Of a DNA stretch of 64,000 bases, positions 1 through 10,028 are shown in pieces (the first letter of the stretch is position 1; every line of letters starts with the position of its first letter). The stretch is taken from contig NC_080042.1 of NCBI RefSeq assembly GCF_012489685.1, forward strand, positions 49,094,066-49,158,065, written 5' to 3'. The stretch comes from Lotus japonicus. Its lineage: Eukaryota > Streptophyta > Magnoliopsida > Fabales > Fabaceae. The notes under the pieces are model-generated. The model did not search any database. It was not told the DNA's origin and saw only the letters and a program-made list of their open reading frames with translations. The position numbers and the translations under genes are program-made.

Positions 1-300
1 GAATCTTAGTGTGAGCTAAGTCAGTGTATTGTAAGTCACTTGTAGGTTTCAAGTGCAGTTGTAACACATACCTGATTAGTGGATTGCCTTCATTCTAAGA
101 AGGAAGAAATCACCTTAACGGGTGGACTGGAGTAGCTTGAGTGATTTATCAAGTGAACCAGGATAAAATCCTTGTGTGCTTTTCTATCTCTCATCTTTAG
201 CACTTTGTTCTCGAAAAGATTTGTTAAAATCTTTAAGGTGGAAGTTTTATCTTGAAAACGTTATTCAAACCCCCCCTTTCTACCGTTTTTCATACCTTCA
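1..300 (+). repeat. A1 5' LTR, last 300 bp
   Basis: This matches the last 304 bp of the A1 3' LTR (7871-8174). By eye I see one substitution near the start and a difference in length of the C run before CTTTCTACCG. It ends ATACCTTCA, directly before the primer site. The first ~910 bp of the LTR are outside the window. Confidence 0.95.
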
Positions 301-302
301 AT

Positions 303-314
303 TGGTATCAGAGC
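303..314 (+). other. A1 primer-binding site (initiator tRNA-Met)
   Basis: TGGTATCAGAGC two bases after the LTR end is the complement of the 3' end of plant initiator tRNA-Met, the usual minus-strand primer site of copia elements. Confidence 0.95.
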
Positions 315-372
315 GCAAGTTCTGATTACCACACCTAACAGTGTTCAGTGATCCGGGCCGGTGTGAAAAACA

Positions 373-2421
373 ATGGCTACCACCAGTGAAACACAGAAAG
401 ATGGATACAACGCAAAGCCTCCTATGTTCGACGGTCAAAGGTTCGAGTATTGGAAAGATAGACTCGAAAGTTTCTTTCTAGGTTTTGATGCAGATCTCTG
501 GGATATTATCGTGGATGGCTATGAGCGTCCAGTTGATGCAGATGGCAAGAAAATCCCAAGGTCAGAGATGACTGCAGATCAAAAGAAGCTGTACTCACAA
601 CATCACAAAGCAAGAGCAATTCTTCTAAGTGCTATTTCTTATGAAGAGTACCAGAAGATTACAGATCGTGAGTTTGCAAAAGGCATTTTTGAATCTCTGA
701 AGATGTCTCATGAAGGAAACAAGAAAGTCAAAGAATCAAAGGCATTGTCTTTGATCCAAAAATATGAATCCTTCATCATGGAGCCAAATGAGTCCATTGA
801 AGAAATGTTCTCCAGATTTCAGTTGCTTGTGGCTGGCATAAGACCTCTCAACAAGAGCTATACAACAAAAGATCATGTCATAAGGGTTCTCAGTAGTCTT
901 CCTGAAAGCTGGATGCCTTTAGTGACTTCAATAGAGCTCACGAGAGATGTTGAGAATATGAGTTTAGAAGAACTCATCAGCATTTTGAAATGCCATGAGC
1001 TGAAGCGCTCTGAGATGCAAGATTTGAGGAAAAAGTCTATAGCCTTGAAATCCAAATCTGAAAAGGCTAAGGCTGAGAAGTCAAAAGCTCTTCAAGCTGA
1101 AGAAGAAGAATCTGAAGAAGCATCAGAAGATTCTGATGAAGATGAGCTGACTCTGATCTCCAAGAGACTCAACCGAATCTGCAAGCACAGGCAGAGCAAG
1201 TACAAAGGCTCTGGAAAGGCAAAAGGAAAGTCTGAATCCTCAGGCCAGAAGAAGTCATCAATTAAGGAAGTCACATGCTTTGAGTGCAAAGAATCAGTGC
1301 ACTACAAAAGTGACTGTCCAAAGTTAAAGAAGGACAAGAAGCCAAAGAAGCACTTCAAGACAAAGAAGAGTCTGATGGTGACATTTGATGAATCAGAGTC
1401 AGAGGATGTTGACTCTGATGGTGAAGTCCAAGGACTCATGGCTATTGTCAAAGACAAAGGAGCAGAGTCAAAGGAAGTTGTTGACTCTGACTCAGAATCA
1501 GAAGGAGATCCTAACTCAGACGATGAAAATGAGGTATTCGCTTCTTTCTCTACCTCTGAACTGAAACATGCCTTGTCTGATGTCATGGATAAGTATAACT
1601 CTTTATTGTCTAAGCATAAGAAGCTGAAAAAGGACTTATCTGCTGTTTCCAAGACTCCTTCTGAACATGAGAAAATTATTTCTGATTTGAAAAATGATAA
1701 TCATGCTTTGATCAATTCTAACTCTGTGCTTAAGAACCAGATTGCTAAGTTAGAAGAAATAGTTGCTTGTGATGCCTCTGATTGTAGAAATGAATCTAAG
1801 TATGAAAAGTCTTTTCAAAGATTCCTGGCTAAAAGCGTAGATAGAAGCTTAATGGCTTCAATGATCTATGGCGTAAGCAGAAATGGAATGCATGGCATTG
1901 GGTATTCTAAACCAATTAGAAATGAACCCTCTGTACCTAAAGCTAAATCTTTGTATGAATGCTTTGTTCCCTCTGGTACCATATTGCCTGACCCTTTACC
2001 TGCTAAAGTTGCTAAAACCCCTCTTAAAAAGGGATCTTTCTCTATGTCTAAATATCATGCAAATATTCCTTTAAAATATCATGTTGAGACACCCAAGGTG
2101 ATCAGAACCTTTGGGGTAACTAACAAGAAAGGACCCAGAAAGTGGGTACCTAAGGACAAGATTATCTATGTTGCAGATATCCTTGATAGCTCCACTGAAA
2201 CACCAATCATGGTATCTGGACAGTGGATGCTCGCGTCACATGACGGGAGAAAGGCGTATGTTCCAAGAGAAAAACTTAAGCCTGGAGGCGAAGTTGGCTT
2301 TGGAGGAAATGAAAAGGGTAAAATTGTTGGTACTGGCACTATTTGTGTAGATAGTAGTCCATGCATTGATAATGTGTTATTGGTAGACGGCTTAACACAT
2401 AACTTATTGTCTATAAGTTAA
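373..2421 (+). CDS. gag: A1 Gag (copia capsid/nucleocapsid) reading frame
   Basis: Structural polyprotein that packages the RNA into cytoplasmic particles. The start is the first ATG after the primer site, in context AACAATGG. Residues 1-230 form the copia Gag region (FEYWKDRLESFF near the N-terminus). A single CCHC knuckle, CFECKESVHYKSDC, lies near residue 300; the usual glycine before the histidine is valine here. Acidic serine-rich stretches and a coiled-coil-like part follow. The frame reads through the region overlapping protease (from about 2117) because the protease motif DSGCSRHMTG lies in the +1 frame, then re-enters pol sequence and stops at TAA 2419-2421. That stop replaces a glutamine present in A2 (LSISQ), so it is a nonsense mutation and not the true gene end. 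Confidence 0.85.
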   Translation: MATTSETQKDGYNAKPPMFDGQRFEYWKDRLESFFLGFDADLWDIIVDGYERPVDADGKKIPRSEMTADQKKLYSQHHKARAILLSAISYEEYQKITDREFAKGIFESLKMSHEGNKKVKESKALSLIQKYESFIMEPNESIEEMFSRFQLLVAGIRPLNKSYTTKDHVIRVLSSLPESWMPLVTSIELTRDVENMSLEELISILKCHELKRSEMQDLRKKSIALKSKSEKAKAEKSKALQAEEEESEEASEDSDEDELTLISKRLNRICKHRQSKYKGSGKAKGKSESSGQKKSSIKEVTCFECKESVHYKSDCPKLKKDKKPKKHFKTKKSLMVTFDESESEDVDSDGEVQGLMAIVKDKGAESKEVVDSDSESEGDPNSDDENEVFASFSTSELKHALSDVMDKYNSLLSKHKKLKKDLSAVSKTPSEHEKIISDLKNDNHALINSNSVLKNQIAKLEEIVACDASDCRNESKYEKSFQRFLAKSVDRSLMASMIYGVSRNGMHGIGYSKPIRNEPSVPKAKSLYECFVPSGTILPDPLPAKVAKTPLKKGSFSMSKYHANIPLKYHVETPKVIRTFGVTNKKGPRKWVPKDKIIYVADILDSSTETPIMVSGQWMLASHDGRKAYVPREKLKPGGEVGFGGNEKGKIVGTGTICVDSSPCIDNVLLVDGLTHNLLSIS

Positions 2422-5269
2422 TTAGCTGACAAGGGTTATGATGTTATATTCAATCAAAGGTCCTGCCGGGCTGTAAGTAAAATCGATGGCTCTGTTCTGT
2501 TTAACAGCAAGAGGAAGAACAACATTTATAAGATCAGATTATCTGAGTTGGAGGCTCAGAATGTGAAGTGCCTTCTGTCTGTTAATGAAGAGCAGTGGGT
2601 ATGGCCTAGACGGTTAGGGCATGCCAGTATGAGAAAGATTTCTCAGCTGAGCAAGCTAAACCTTGTCAGGGGCTTACCCTATCTGAAGTTCGCTTCAGAT
2701 GCTCTTTGTGAAGCATGTCAGAAAGGCAAATTCACTAAAGTCCCTTTCAAGGCAAAGAATGTTGTCTCAACCTCAAGGCCGTTGGAACTTCTGCATATCG
2801 ACCTTTTTGGACCAGTGAAAACTGAGTCTATAGGTGGCAAGAGATATGGGATGGTTATCGTTGATGACTATAGCCGCTGGACATGGGTAAAGTTTCTAAC
2901 CCGCAAGGATGAGTCTCATGCTGTGTTCTCTACCTTCATAGCCCAAGTGCAAAACGAGAAGGCTTGTAGGATTGTGCGTGTCAGAAGTGACCATGGTGGA
3001 GAGTTTGAGAATGACAAGTTTGAGAGTCTGTTTGATTCCTATGGAATTGCACATGATTTCTCTTGTCCCAGAACTCCTCAACAAAATGGTGTTGTTGAGA
3101 GGAAGAACAGAACTCTTCAGGAGATGGCTAGAACCATGCTCCAAGAAACTGGCATGGCTAAGCACTTTTGGGCAGAGGCAGTAAATACAGCATGTTACAT
3201 TCAGAACAGAATCTCTGTGAGACCAATTCTGAATAACACTCCCTATGAATTGTGGAAGAACATAAAACCCAACATTTCTTATTTTCATCCTTTTGGTTGT
3301 GTTTGCTATGTTCTTAATACTAAGGATAGATTGCATAAATTTGATGCTAAGTCTTCTAAATGTCTATTACTTGGTTACTCTGAAAGATCTAAAGGTTTTA
3401 GATTTTATAATACTGATGCTAAGACTATTGAAGAATCTATTCATGTCAGATTTGACGATAAGCTTGACTCTGACCAGTCAAAGCTAGTTGAAAAGTTTGC
3501 AGATTTAAGCATTAATGTTTCTGACAAAGGCAAAGCTCCAGAGGAAGTTGAGCCAGAGGAAGATGAACCAGAGGAAGAAGCTGGTCCCTCTAACTCACAA
3601 ACTCTGAAGAAGAACAGAATCACTGCAGCTCACCCTAAGGAATTGATTCTGGGCAACAAAGATGAACCAGTCAGAACCAGATCAGCCTTCAGACCCTCTG
3701 AAGAGACCTTGCTTAGTCTGAAAGGATTGGTGTCCTTAATTGAACCCAAGTCCATAGATGAAGCTCTTCAGGACAAGGATTGGATTCTGGCCATGGAAGA
3801 AGAATTGAATCAATTCTCCAAGAACGATGCTTGGAGTTTAGTGAAGAAGCCTGAGAGTGTCCATATAATTGGAACAAAGTGGGTGTTCAGAAACAAGCTG
3901 AATGAGAAAGGAGATGTAGTCAGAAACAAGGCAAGGCTAGTTGCTCAAGGCTATAGCCAGCAGGAAGGAATAGACTACACAGAAACTTTTACTCCAGTAG
4001 CAAGACTAGAAGCAATCAGACTGTTGATCTCCTTCTCAGTAAATCACAACATAATTCTACATCAGATGGATGTTAAGAGTGCCTTCCTAAATGGTTATAT
4101 TTCAGAGGAAGTTTATGTTCATCAACCCCCAGGTTTTGAAGATGAGAAGAAGCCAGACCATGTGTTCAAATTGAAGAAGTCACTCTATGGTCTGAAGTAA
4201 GCTCCCAGAGCATGGTATGAGAGACTCAGCTCATTCCTTCTGGAGAATGAGTTTGTAAGGGGTAAAGTAGATACAACTCTCTTTTGCAAAACTTACAAAG
4301 ATGATATCTTAATTGTGCAAATCTATGTTGATGATATAATATTTGCCTCTGCTAATCAATCTCTATGCAAAGAATTTTCTAAGATGATGCAGGCTGAATT
4401 TGAGATGAGTATGATGGGAGAACTAAAGTACTTTCTGGGAATACAAGTTGATCAAACACCAGAAGGAACATATATCCATCAGAGCAAGTACACTAAAGAA
4501 CTTCTGAAGAAGTTCAACATGCTGGAATCTACAGTGGCCAAGACCCCAATGCATCCTACATGCATCTTGGAGAAAGAAGATACTAGTGGTAAAGTATGTC
4601 AGAAGCTCTATCGTGGTATGATAGGATCTCTTCTATACTTAACTGCATCTAGGCCTGATATATTATTTAGTGTTCATTTATGTGCTCGTTTCCAATCAGA
4701 TCCAAGGGAAACTCACTTAACTGCTGTTAAGAGGATCCTAAGGTATCTGAAAGGCACTACTAACCTTGGCTTGATGTATAAGAAAACATCAGAGTATAAG
4801 CTTTCAGGTTATTGTGATGCTGATTATGCTGGAGATAGAACAGAGAGAAAAAGCACTTATGGAAATTGTCAATTTCTGGGAAGCAATTTAGTCTCATGGG
4901 CAAGCAAGAGGCAATCAACCATTGCACTATCCACTGCAGAGGCAGAATATATCTCAGCAGCAATATGCAGCACTCAGATGCTCTGGATGAAACATCAGCT
5001 GGAGGACTATCAGATCCTTGAGAGCAATATCCAAATTTATTGTGATAACACTGCTGCAATTTCATTGAGTAAGAATCCTATCTTACATTCAAGGGCAAAG
5101 CACATTGAGGTAAAGTATCATTTTATTAGAGATTATGTACAGAAGGGCGTACTTCTTCTGAAGTTTGTTGATACTGACCATCAATGGGCAGATATCTTTA
5201 CAAAGCCCTTAGCGGAGGATAGATTTATTTTTATTCTAAAAATCTGAATATGGACTTTTGTCCAGAGTG
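2168..5269 (+). pseudogene. pol: A1 Pol: protease, integrase, reverse transcriptase, RNase H (broken)
   Basis: Copia order PR-INT-RT-RH. Protease WYLDSGCSRHMTG is read in frame 2 from about 2168; near 2262 a 4-base deletion relative to A2 moves the frame back to that of gag. Integrase has the zinc site (RRLGH ... CEACQKGK) from about 2600 and the core motifs IDLFGP, RSDHGGEFEN and NGVVERKNRT. RT has [11 protein letters not shown] and IYVDDIIF; RNase H has SGYCDADYAG. Two nonsense codons in the same frame, TAA 2419-2421 and TAA 4198-4200 ([15 protein letters not shown], glutamine in A2), plus a one-base loss near 5245 before the terminal DFCPE, make it non-functional. A3 carries a cleaner copy of the RT/RNase H part. 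Confidence 0.9.
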
Positions 5270-5716
5270 AAGATGGATCAGAACCTCTGACTATGATACT
5301 TCTTGATCAGAAGATGTCTAGTCCAGAAGGTAACTCAATCAGAGTTTATGTACCCATTGGTGCTGACTCTGAAGCTGAGACAGTAAACGTGTGTCAGTTT
5401 CTCTGATGCATAGTTCCTTGTGCCCGTGTGACAGTCTGTCATGATGTGTGTAGATGTGCTTCTCTCCTGTGTGTGATACGTGTATTTACTGTTACTATCA
5501 TGTCTTTAATTTTTAACCGTTGATCTTAAAATGCTTTTTGAATCAACAACGGTTATTTGTTAAAACCCACTATACACACACGATCTCCTACACTTTCGTT
5601 TTTACTCTCTCTCTCTCTCTTGTTTTTTTTTCAAAACCGCTTACCCTCGATTTCTCTCTCGCTCTCTATTCATCTTCAACCTTCATCTTCTACCCAAAAC
5701 CTTCAACCGCTCCAAA
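5270..5716 (+). promoter_or_regulatory. A1 spacer between pol and third ORF, possible internal promoter
   Basis: Non-coding stretch of about 450 bp. The motif CCACTATACACACACGATCTC around 5567-5587 contains a TATA-like element (5571-5578) and is followed by long CT runs (5601-5665) typical of plant 5' leaders, ending at the ORF3 start. Nearly the same motif lies at the same place in A2 (near 39640-39660) and A3 (near 62772-62795). Promoter function is inferred from position and conservation only. Confidence 0.45.
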
Positions 5717-6505
5717 ATAGTGAGACAAACCAGAAGATATACTGCAGATGCAACCCAGTTCCCTCATATGGTAGTGGGTCAAGATACAGGCCAATTGGGT
5801 CCTGAAGCTCCTGTTCAAGATCAAGCTCAAGAGCAGACTATTCCGATTGCAAAACGGGGCTGTGCCGTTCACTGCGTATATGCTCCTGAGGAACTTCAAG
5901 TACTGGCAGAATGGAGATTTGACCTCGACAATCTTGCTACAAATGGGTATGATCTTCGTCCTGAAGTCCAAGCTCAAGGCTGGGAAAATTACTTCAACAG
6001 GCTTCGAGGACCGGTGTATGACAAACTGATCAAGGAATTCTGGAAGCACGCCGACTGCGATGATACTCAGGTGGTATCTCATATTCTTGGAAGGAAGATC
6101 ATAATTACAGAGAAGTCTTTCGTGAATTTGCTGGGTGCAGAAACTGCTCGTGGGTATCGCTTCCAATTCACTGAATCGAAGCTGAAACCCAAAACGAAGG
6201 ATGAGACCAACAAGGCCCTGTACACCAATTACAAACCGGGCAAGACTAATTACAAAGTGATGGATCTTCATCCCAAGCTCAGGATCTGGCACAAGATTCT
6301 GCTGAACTGCATCAACCAGAGGCCAAAGGGCAGTTCCCCAGATTACATCAATTTCTGCCAGAAGGCAATGCTAGTCTTCATCCAAGACAAGAGGAAACTC
6401 TGCCTCCCTTTCTTCTTGTTCTCTTACCTGAAGGAATGTATCCGGAAGTCAAGGACTACTGCCTCCCTCAAGTCCGCAATCAAGTATATCCCTTTTGGTG
6501 TGTAA
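5717..6505 (+). pseudogene. A1 third ORF, truncated (SIRE 'env-like' / plant transposon protein domain)
   Basis: The product matches the first ~260 residues of the A3 third ORF at 62641-60761 almost residue for residue (ENYFNRLRGPVYDKL, VVSHILGRKIIITEKSF, SYLKECIRKSRTTAS). The start codon equivalent to the A3 ATG is ATA at 5717-5719, so initiation is lost. After YIPFG the sequence jumps straight to a segment that in A3 lies beyond the antisense gene (GTGTAAGATGTG), so about two thirds of ORF3 and the downstream module are deleted. The family is the extra ORF of SIRE-type elements, probably the domain catalogued as a putative plant transposon protein. No signal peptide or membrane segment is evident, so an envelope role is not supported. 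Function unknown. Confidence 0.85.
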
Positions 6506-6964
6506 GATGTGTTAGTGTGATTTATTTTTCTTTTGGAGAATTTAAGAGTTCCACCTTTATGACCATAGATGTGTCACTGGGCAAATACAAGGAATACATT
6601 TCACTTCTTCTGAAGTGATTTTAGTTTGACTCTGATACCCAAGACTCTGATACCTTGTCCGTTGACTCTGATTACTTATGCGCTCTGATTACTCTATTTT
6701 CATCTATGTCATAAGTTTTTCACTCTGAACTCTTATATTATTTAGCTCAGAATCTAGACTTTACTTACGTTTTCATCAAGTATTAGATTCAGGGGGAGCT
6801 AAGCTCAGAATCAAGCAGTGACTTGAATTCAGAATGAGCAAGATAAACTATTCACATCAGGATAAGTCTTATTCTATATCTCTAAACTCTGAGTGAATTC
6901 AGTTTATTGTTTAAGAATTGTTCATCAAAAATCTTAGTTTTGTCATCATCAAAAAGGGGGAGAT
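6506..6964 (+). other. A1 3' untranslated region with polypurine tract
   Basis: No coding sequence. It is rich in repeated CTCTGAT/TCAGAA words. The polypurine tract AAAAAGGGGGAGAT (6951-6964) directly abuts the 3' LTR. A second purine tract, TTCAGGGGGAGCT, lies near 6790. The segment from 6500 onward matches A3 58838 downward on the other strand, which marks the 3' edge of the internal deletion. Confidence 0.85.
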
Positions 6965-8174
6965 TGTAAGATCAAGTTTTGATCTAGTAGTACAACTCTA
7001 TGTTTTGATGATTACAAGTTAACCTTTTGATATGAACAATTGCGGTACTCTAACGTGTTTTTCTGAGTATGCTATTTACAGGCTCTGACCTCTATTCAAT
7101 CTCACACAAATCAGAAGCACTGTGCTTAAAGAGTGTCCCAAGCAACACTTTCGCATTCACCATATTCAGTATGAACAGTGGAAAAGCTTCAGAAGTTCTG
7201 AAGTTATACAAACTCTTATGTGGACTCAGTCACTAGAAGTTCTAAAGATCCAAAAAGTCTGATAACCAAGAAACACTGAAGGTTCAGATGTTCTGATGGT
7301 GTAGAAGACTCTGAAGATCCAGAAGCTGAATAGTGGAAACTCTGATATCCAGAAGCAAGAAACTCTGAAGACCATGTACTTCCCTCTGAGTTCAGAATCA
7401 GAAGATACAATGGTCAGAGGATCTGTGCTTTCCCTCTGACTCTGATCAACCGGCTTCACAAGTTCCAACATAAAGCATTCCCCTGATCAGAAGTCTCCTA
7501 GGTTTAAAGGTCAAGTCGCTATTCAAGTACAAAAGCAACTGTACCTTCCTGACGACCTACCTAACAGTCTCAGACACAGCAGAAGCTGGAATTTCCAGAA
7601 CTGCCCTCCAACGGTAGCATTTCCATGCAGCGTTCAAACCCTAATCCTTGGAGTATAAATAGAGGCTGAACATTGAAAGATGCGGTTGGAAGAATTTACT
7701 CAAGCACAAGCTATATTCAAAAACCTCCGAGCATTCTTTCATCTGAAATTCATTATGTTTACTATCAGCTTTTTAGAAGCAGATCTCTTGTAAACATTTC
7801 TTTGATAAATAGTTTGTTTAGTTCCTTTAGGAGATCAAGGTTGATCGGATCCTAGAGAAGACTAAGAGAGTGAGTCTTAGTGTGAGCTAAGTCAGTGTAT
7901 TGTAAGTCACTTGTAGGTTTCAAGTGCAGTTGTAACACATACCTGATTAGTGGATTGCCTTCATTCTAAGAAGGAAGAAATCACCTTAACGGGTGGACTG
8001 GAGTAGCTTGAGTGATTTATCAAGTGAACCAGGATAAAATCCTTGTGTGCTTTTCTATCTCTCATCTTTAGCACTTTGTTCTCGAAAAGATTTGTTAAAA
8101 TCTTTAAGGTGGAAGTTTTATCTTGAAAACGTTATTCAAACCCCCCCCCCTTTCTACCGTTTTTCATACCTTCA
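6965..8174 (+). repeat. A1 3' LTR (1210 bp)
   Basis: Begins TGTAAGATCAAG and ends ATACCTTCA. TATAAATA (7654-7661) with GGAG before it is a good core promoter. The first two thirds are dense in TCTGAA/CAGAAG words. The same LTR family occurs as the solo LTR (14260-15470) and, inverted, as the A3 LTR (57172-58379). Confidence 0.97.
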
Positions 8175-8476
8175 ACTTGCACATAAGCTATCCACAAAAA
8201 GCTAGAAAATGCAACTTGAAACAAAACATAGCTGTCTTGAACTTGTCTTCAAATTAAACCAGACCAAAGGTAACACTCACAAAACACACATAGTCTTCAC
8301 AGTAGCAACTTCACAGTAGGAACATAGGTCTTCATAGCAGTAGCCCAAAAAATATTACAGACCATAGCAGATAGAATCTTCAAACTTCAAACTACTCCCC
8401 CTTTTTAGGACAAAGTTGCAAAGGGTGCACAAATACATCCAAAAACAAAAGAAAATAGCAAAAAGAACATAGCAAT
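8175..8476 (-). other. B0 3' region after the third ORF
   Basis: No coding sequence. Read on the minus strand, a purine tract AAAAAGGGGGAGTAG (about 8394-8407) follows the ORF3 stop by about 70 bp, as in B1 (32122-32133). The true polypurine tract and LTR of B0 are not in the window because A1 interrupts here. Confidence 0.7.
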
Positions 8477-8782
8477 CTAGTCTTCGAAACCGGACTCCTC
8501 TCCAGACTCTTCTGCACTCTCTTCAGATCCTTCCTCCTCTTCATGGCTCTCATCTTGAGCAGCTGTAGCAACAGCACTTTGCTCACCACCTTGGCGTTCT
8601 TCTTCTTGTAGCTTGAGTAGCAAAGCATCAACCTTGAGCTTCCTGGCAGTGCTCACCCTGATTGTCTCCTGCAAAGCCTTGGAGACTTCCTGTAATTCAG
8701 CAATTATGGCCTGAGTGCCAGATTCAGTCACAGGAGGGGCAGATGTCCTGCTGGTTGGCATGGCAATGTCTAGGACATGTGG
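8477..8782 (-). pseudogene. B0 third ORF, C-terminal segment
   Basis: Encodes the last ~100 residues, from VLDIAMPTSRTS through VSKALQETIRVSTARKLKVDALLLKL to an acidic tail ending GFED. B1 has VLDIDLPSSRTS, ISKELQETIRIAAARKIKVDAL and a shorter acidic tail. The segment is preceded on the coding strand by the A2 insertion: positions 8778-8782 (TGTGG) are the target duplication shared with 46107-46111. The frame runs across that junction (PHV at 46107 joins VLDI here) without a shift. A helical middle and acidic tail are visible; function unknown. Confidence 0.85.
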
Positions 8783-10028
8783 TGAAGGTGCGAAAAACAC
8801 TAGAAAGGGGGGGGGGGGGTTTGAATAGAGTTTTTCAAATAAAAGATATACTTTTGAACTTTTTCCAAACTCAAAGATAAGAACTAGGTGCTGAAGAATA
8901 TGAAGTAAACCACGCAAGTATTTTATCCTGGTTCACTTGAGATAAAAGCTCAAGTTAATCCAGTCCACCCGTGAAGGTGATTTCTTCCTTCTTCTGATGA
9001 AGGCAATCCACTAAAATCAATGAGTGTTACAACTGCACTTGCAACCTGCTAAGTGACTAACAATACACTGATTTTCTCACTAGTATACTCTCAAGAAGCA
9101 GATCTACCGATCCTCTCAAGACTAGCTAAACACTGAATCAAACTTGATTCAGTCCTCTCAAGATCCGACCAAACTTGGTCTCTCAAGGAACTTACAAAGT
9201 GTTTGTAAGAGCTTTCAGGTTTACAAGAATTGCTTCTGAAAAGCTAATGGTAAACTCATATGTTTAAGAACAGTGAAGAAATATTACTAAGAGATTGGTT
9301 AGAATGAATTCAATAATATCGGCAAAGTTTCTTGGCTTCTTTCTTCTATCTTCATCCCTTATATACTCCAAGGCATATGATGTAGCCGTTGCTAGGGTTT
9401 TGCCCGTTGGAGTGGCAATCTTGTAATATCAGACTGCTAGGCTGAACGAGGTAGGTGGCGGACAGACTGAGACTGTACGATGTGTACTATGACAGCGACC
9501 TGTCCTTTCACCAGCTGACTTATGATCTGGAGTGCTTTAGATGGACATTGGTGAATCTTTTGATCATAGTCAGACCGAAGCTTGGATCCTCTGACCTTGC
9601 AACTTCTTCTTCTGAACAAGTTCCTCAGAACTTCTGAACGTCAGAGCTAGAATAGCTTGGGTCTTCAGAGCCAACTTCTTGCAGGTCTTCAGAACTTGAG
9701 TCTTCTACTTCAGGACCGTTCCTTCAGGAACATCTGGTCTTCAGAACTTCTGACTCCAGTTCTTCAGTACCTCTTGAGAGCTTCTATCTTCAGAACTTCT
9801 GAAGGATTTGCCACTGTTCTGAACGAACATGATAAGCTTTAGAGCTCTCTTTTTGGTAACCCTTGGTTCTTCTTCTTCTGAAGGAATCGGCTTGGGCCAG
9901 AATCAGAACCTGTTTGTCACAACTCATAAAGACTAACGTTAGAGTACCATAATTGTTCATCCTCAAAAACCTTAATTGTAATCATCAAAATATAGAGATG
10001 CAACCACTGATCAAATCTTGATCTTACA
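8783..10028 (-). repeat. A2 3' LTR (1246 bp)
   Basis: On the plus strand it reads TGAAGGTGCG ... TTGATCTTACA. The minus-strand core promoter is TATATAAG (plus 9358-9365). A G run of 13 near 8807 matches the C run of the A1 LTR end. The U3 part is packed with TTCAGAACTTCTGA-like words (9600-9830). Confidence 0.95.

Larger units (their letters stand above)
1..8174 (+). mobile_element. A1: SIRE-type Ty1/copia retrotransposon, left end outside window
   Basis: Order on the plus strand: end of the 5' LTR (1-300), primer site (303-314), gag, pol, third ORF, polypurine tract (6951-6964), 3' LTR (6965-8174). The 3' LTR opens with TG and closes with CA. It is followed by ACTTG, which should be the target duplication, but the matching left copy lies outside the window. 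The 3' flank is the minus-strand 3' region of element B0, so A1 jumped into B0. The coding part is damaged: two nonsense codons, an indel in protease and a large 3' deletion. Lineage is inferred from gene order, the extra ORF and the tract. Confidence 0.93.

Noticed and set aside
303..314. tRNA gene near the element ends
   Set aside because: Only 12 bases match a tRNA 3' end; this is a primer-binding site.
9660..9800. Heat-shock elements in the family A LTR
   Set aside because: Repeated GAA and TTC words are separated by one base (GAACTTC), not the two-base spacing of heat-shock elements; only isolated two-unit matches occur.
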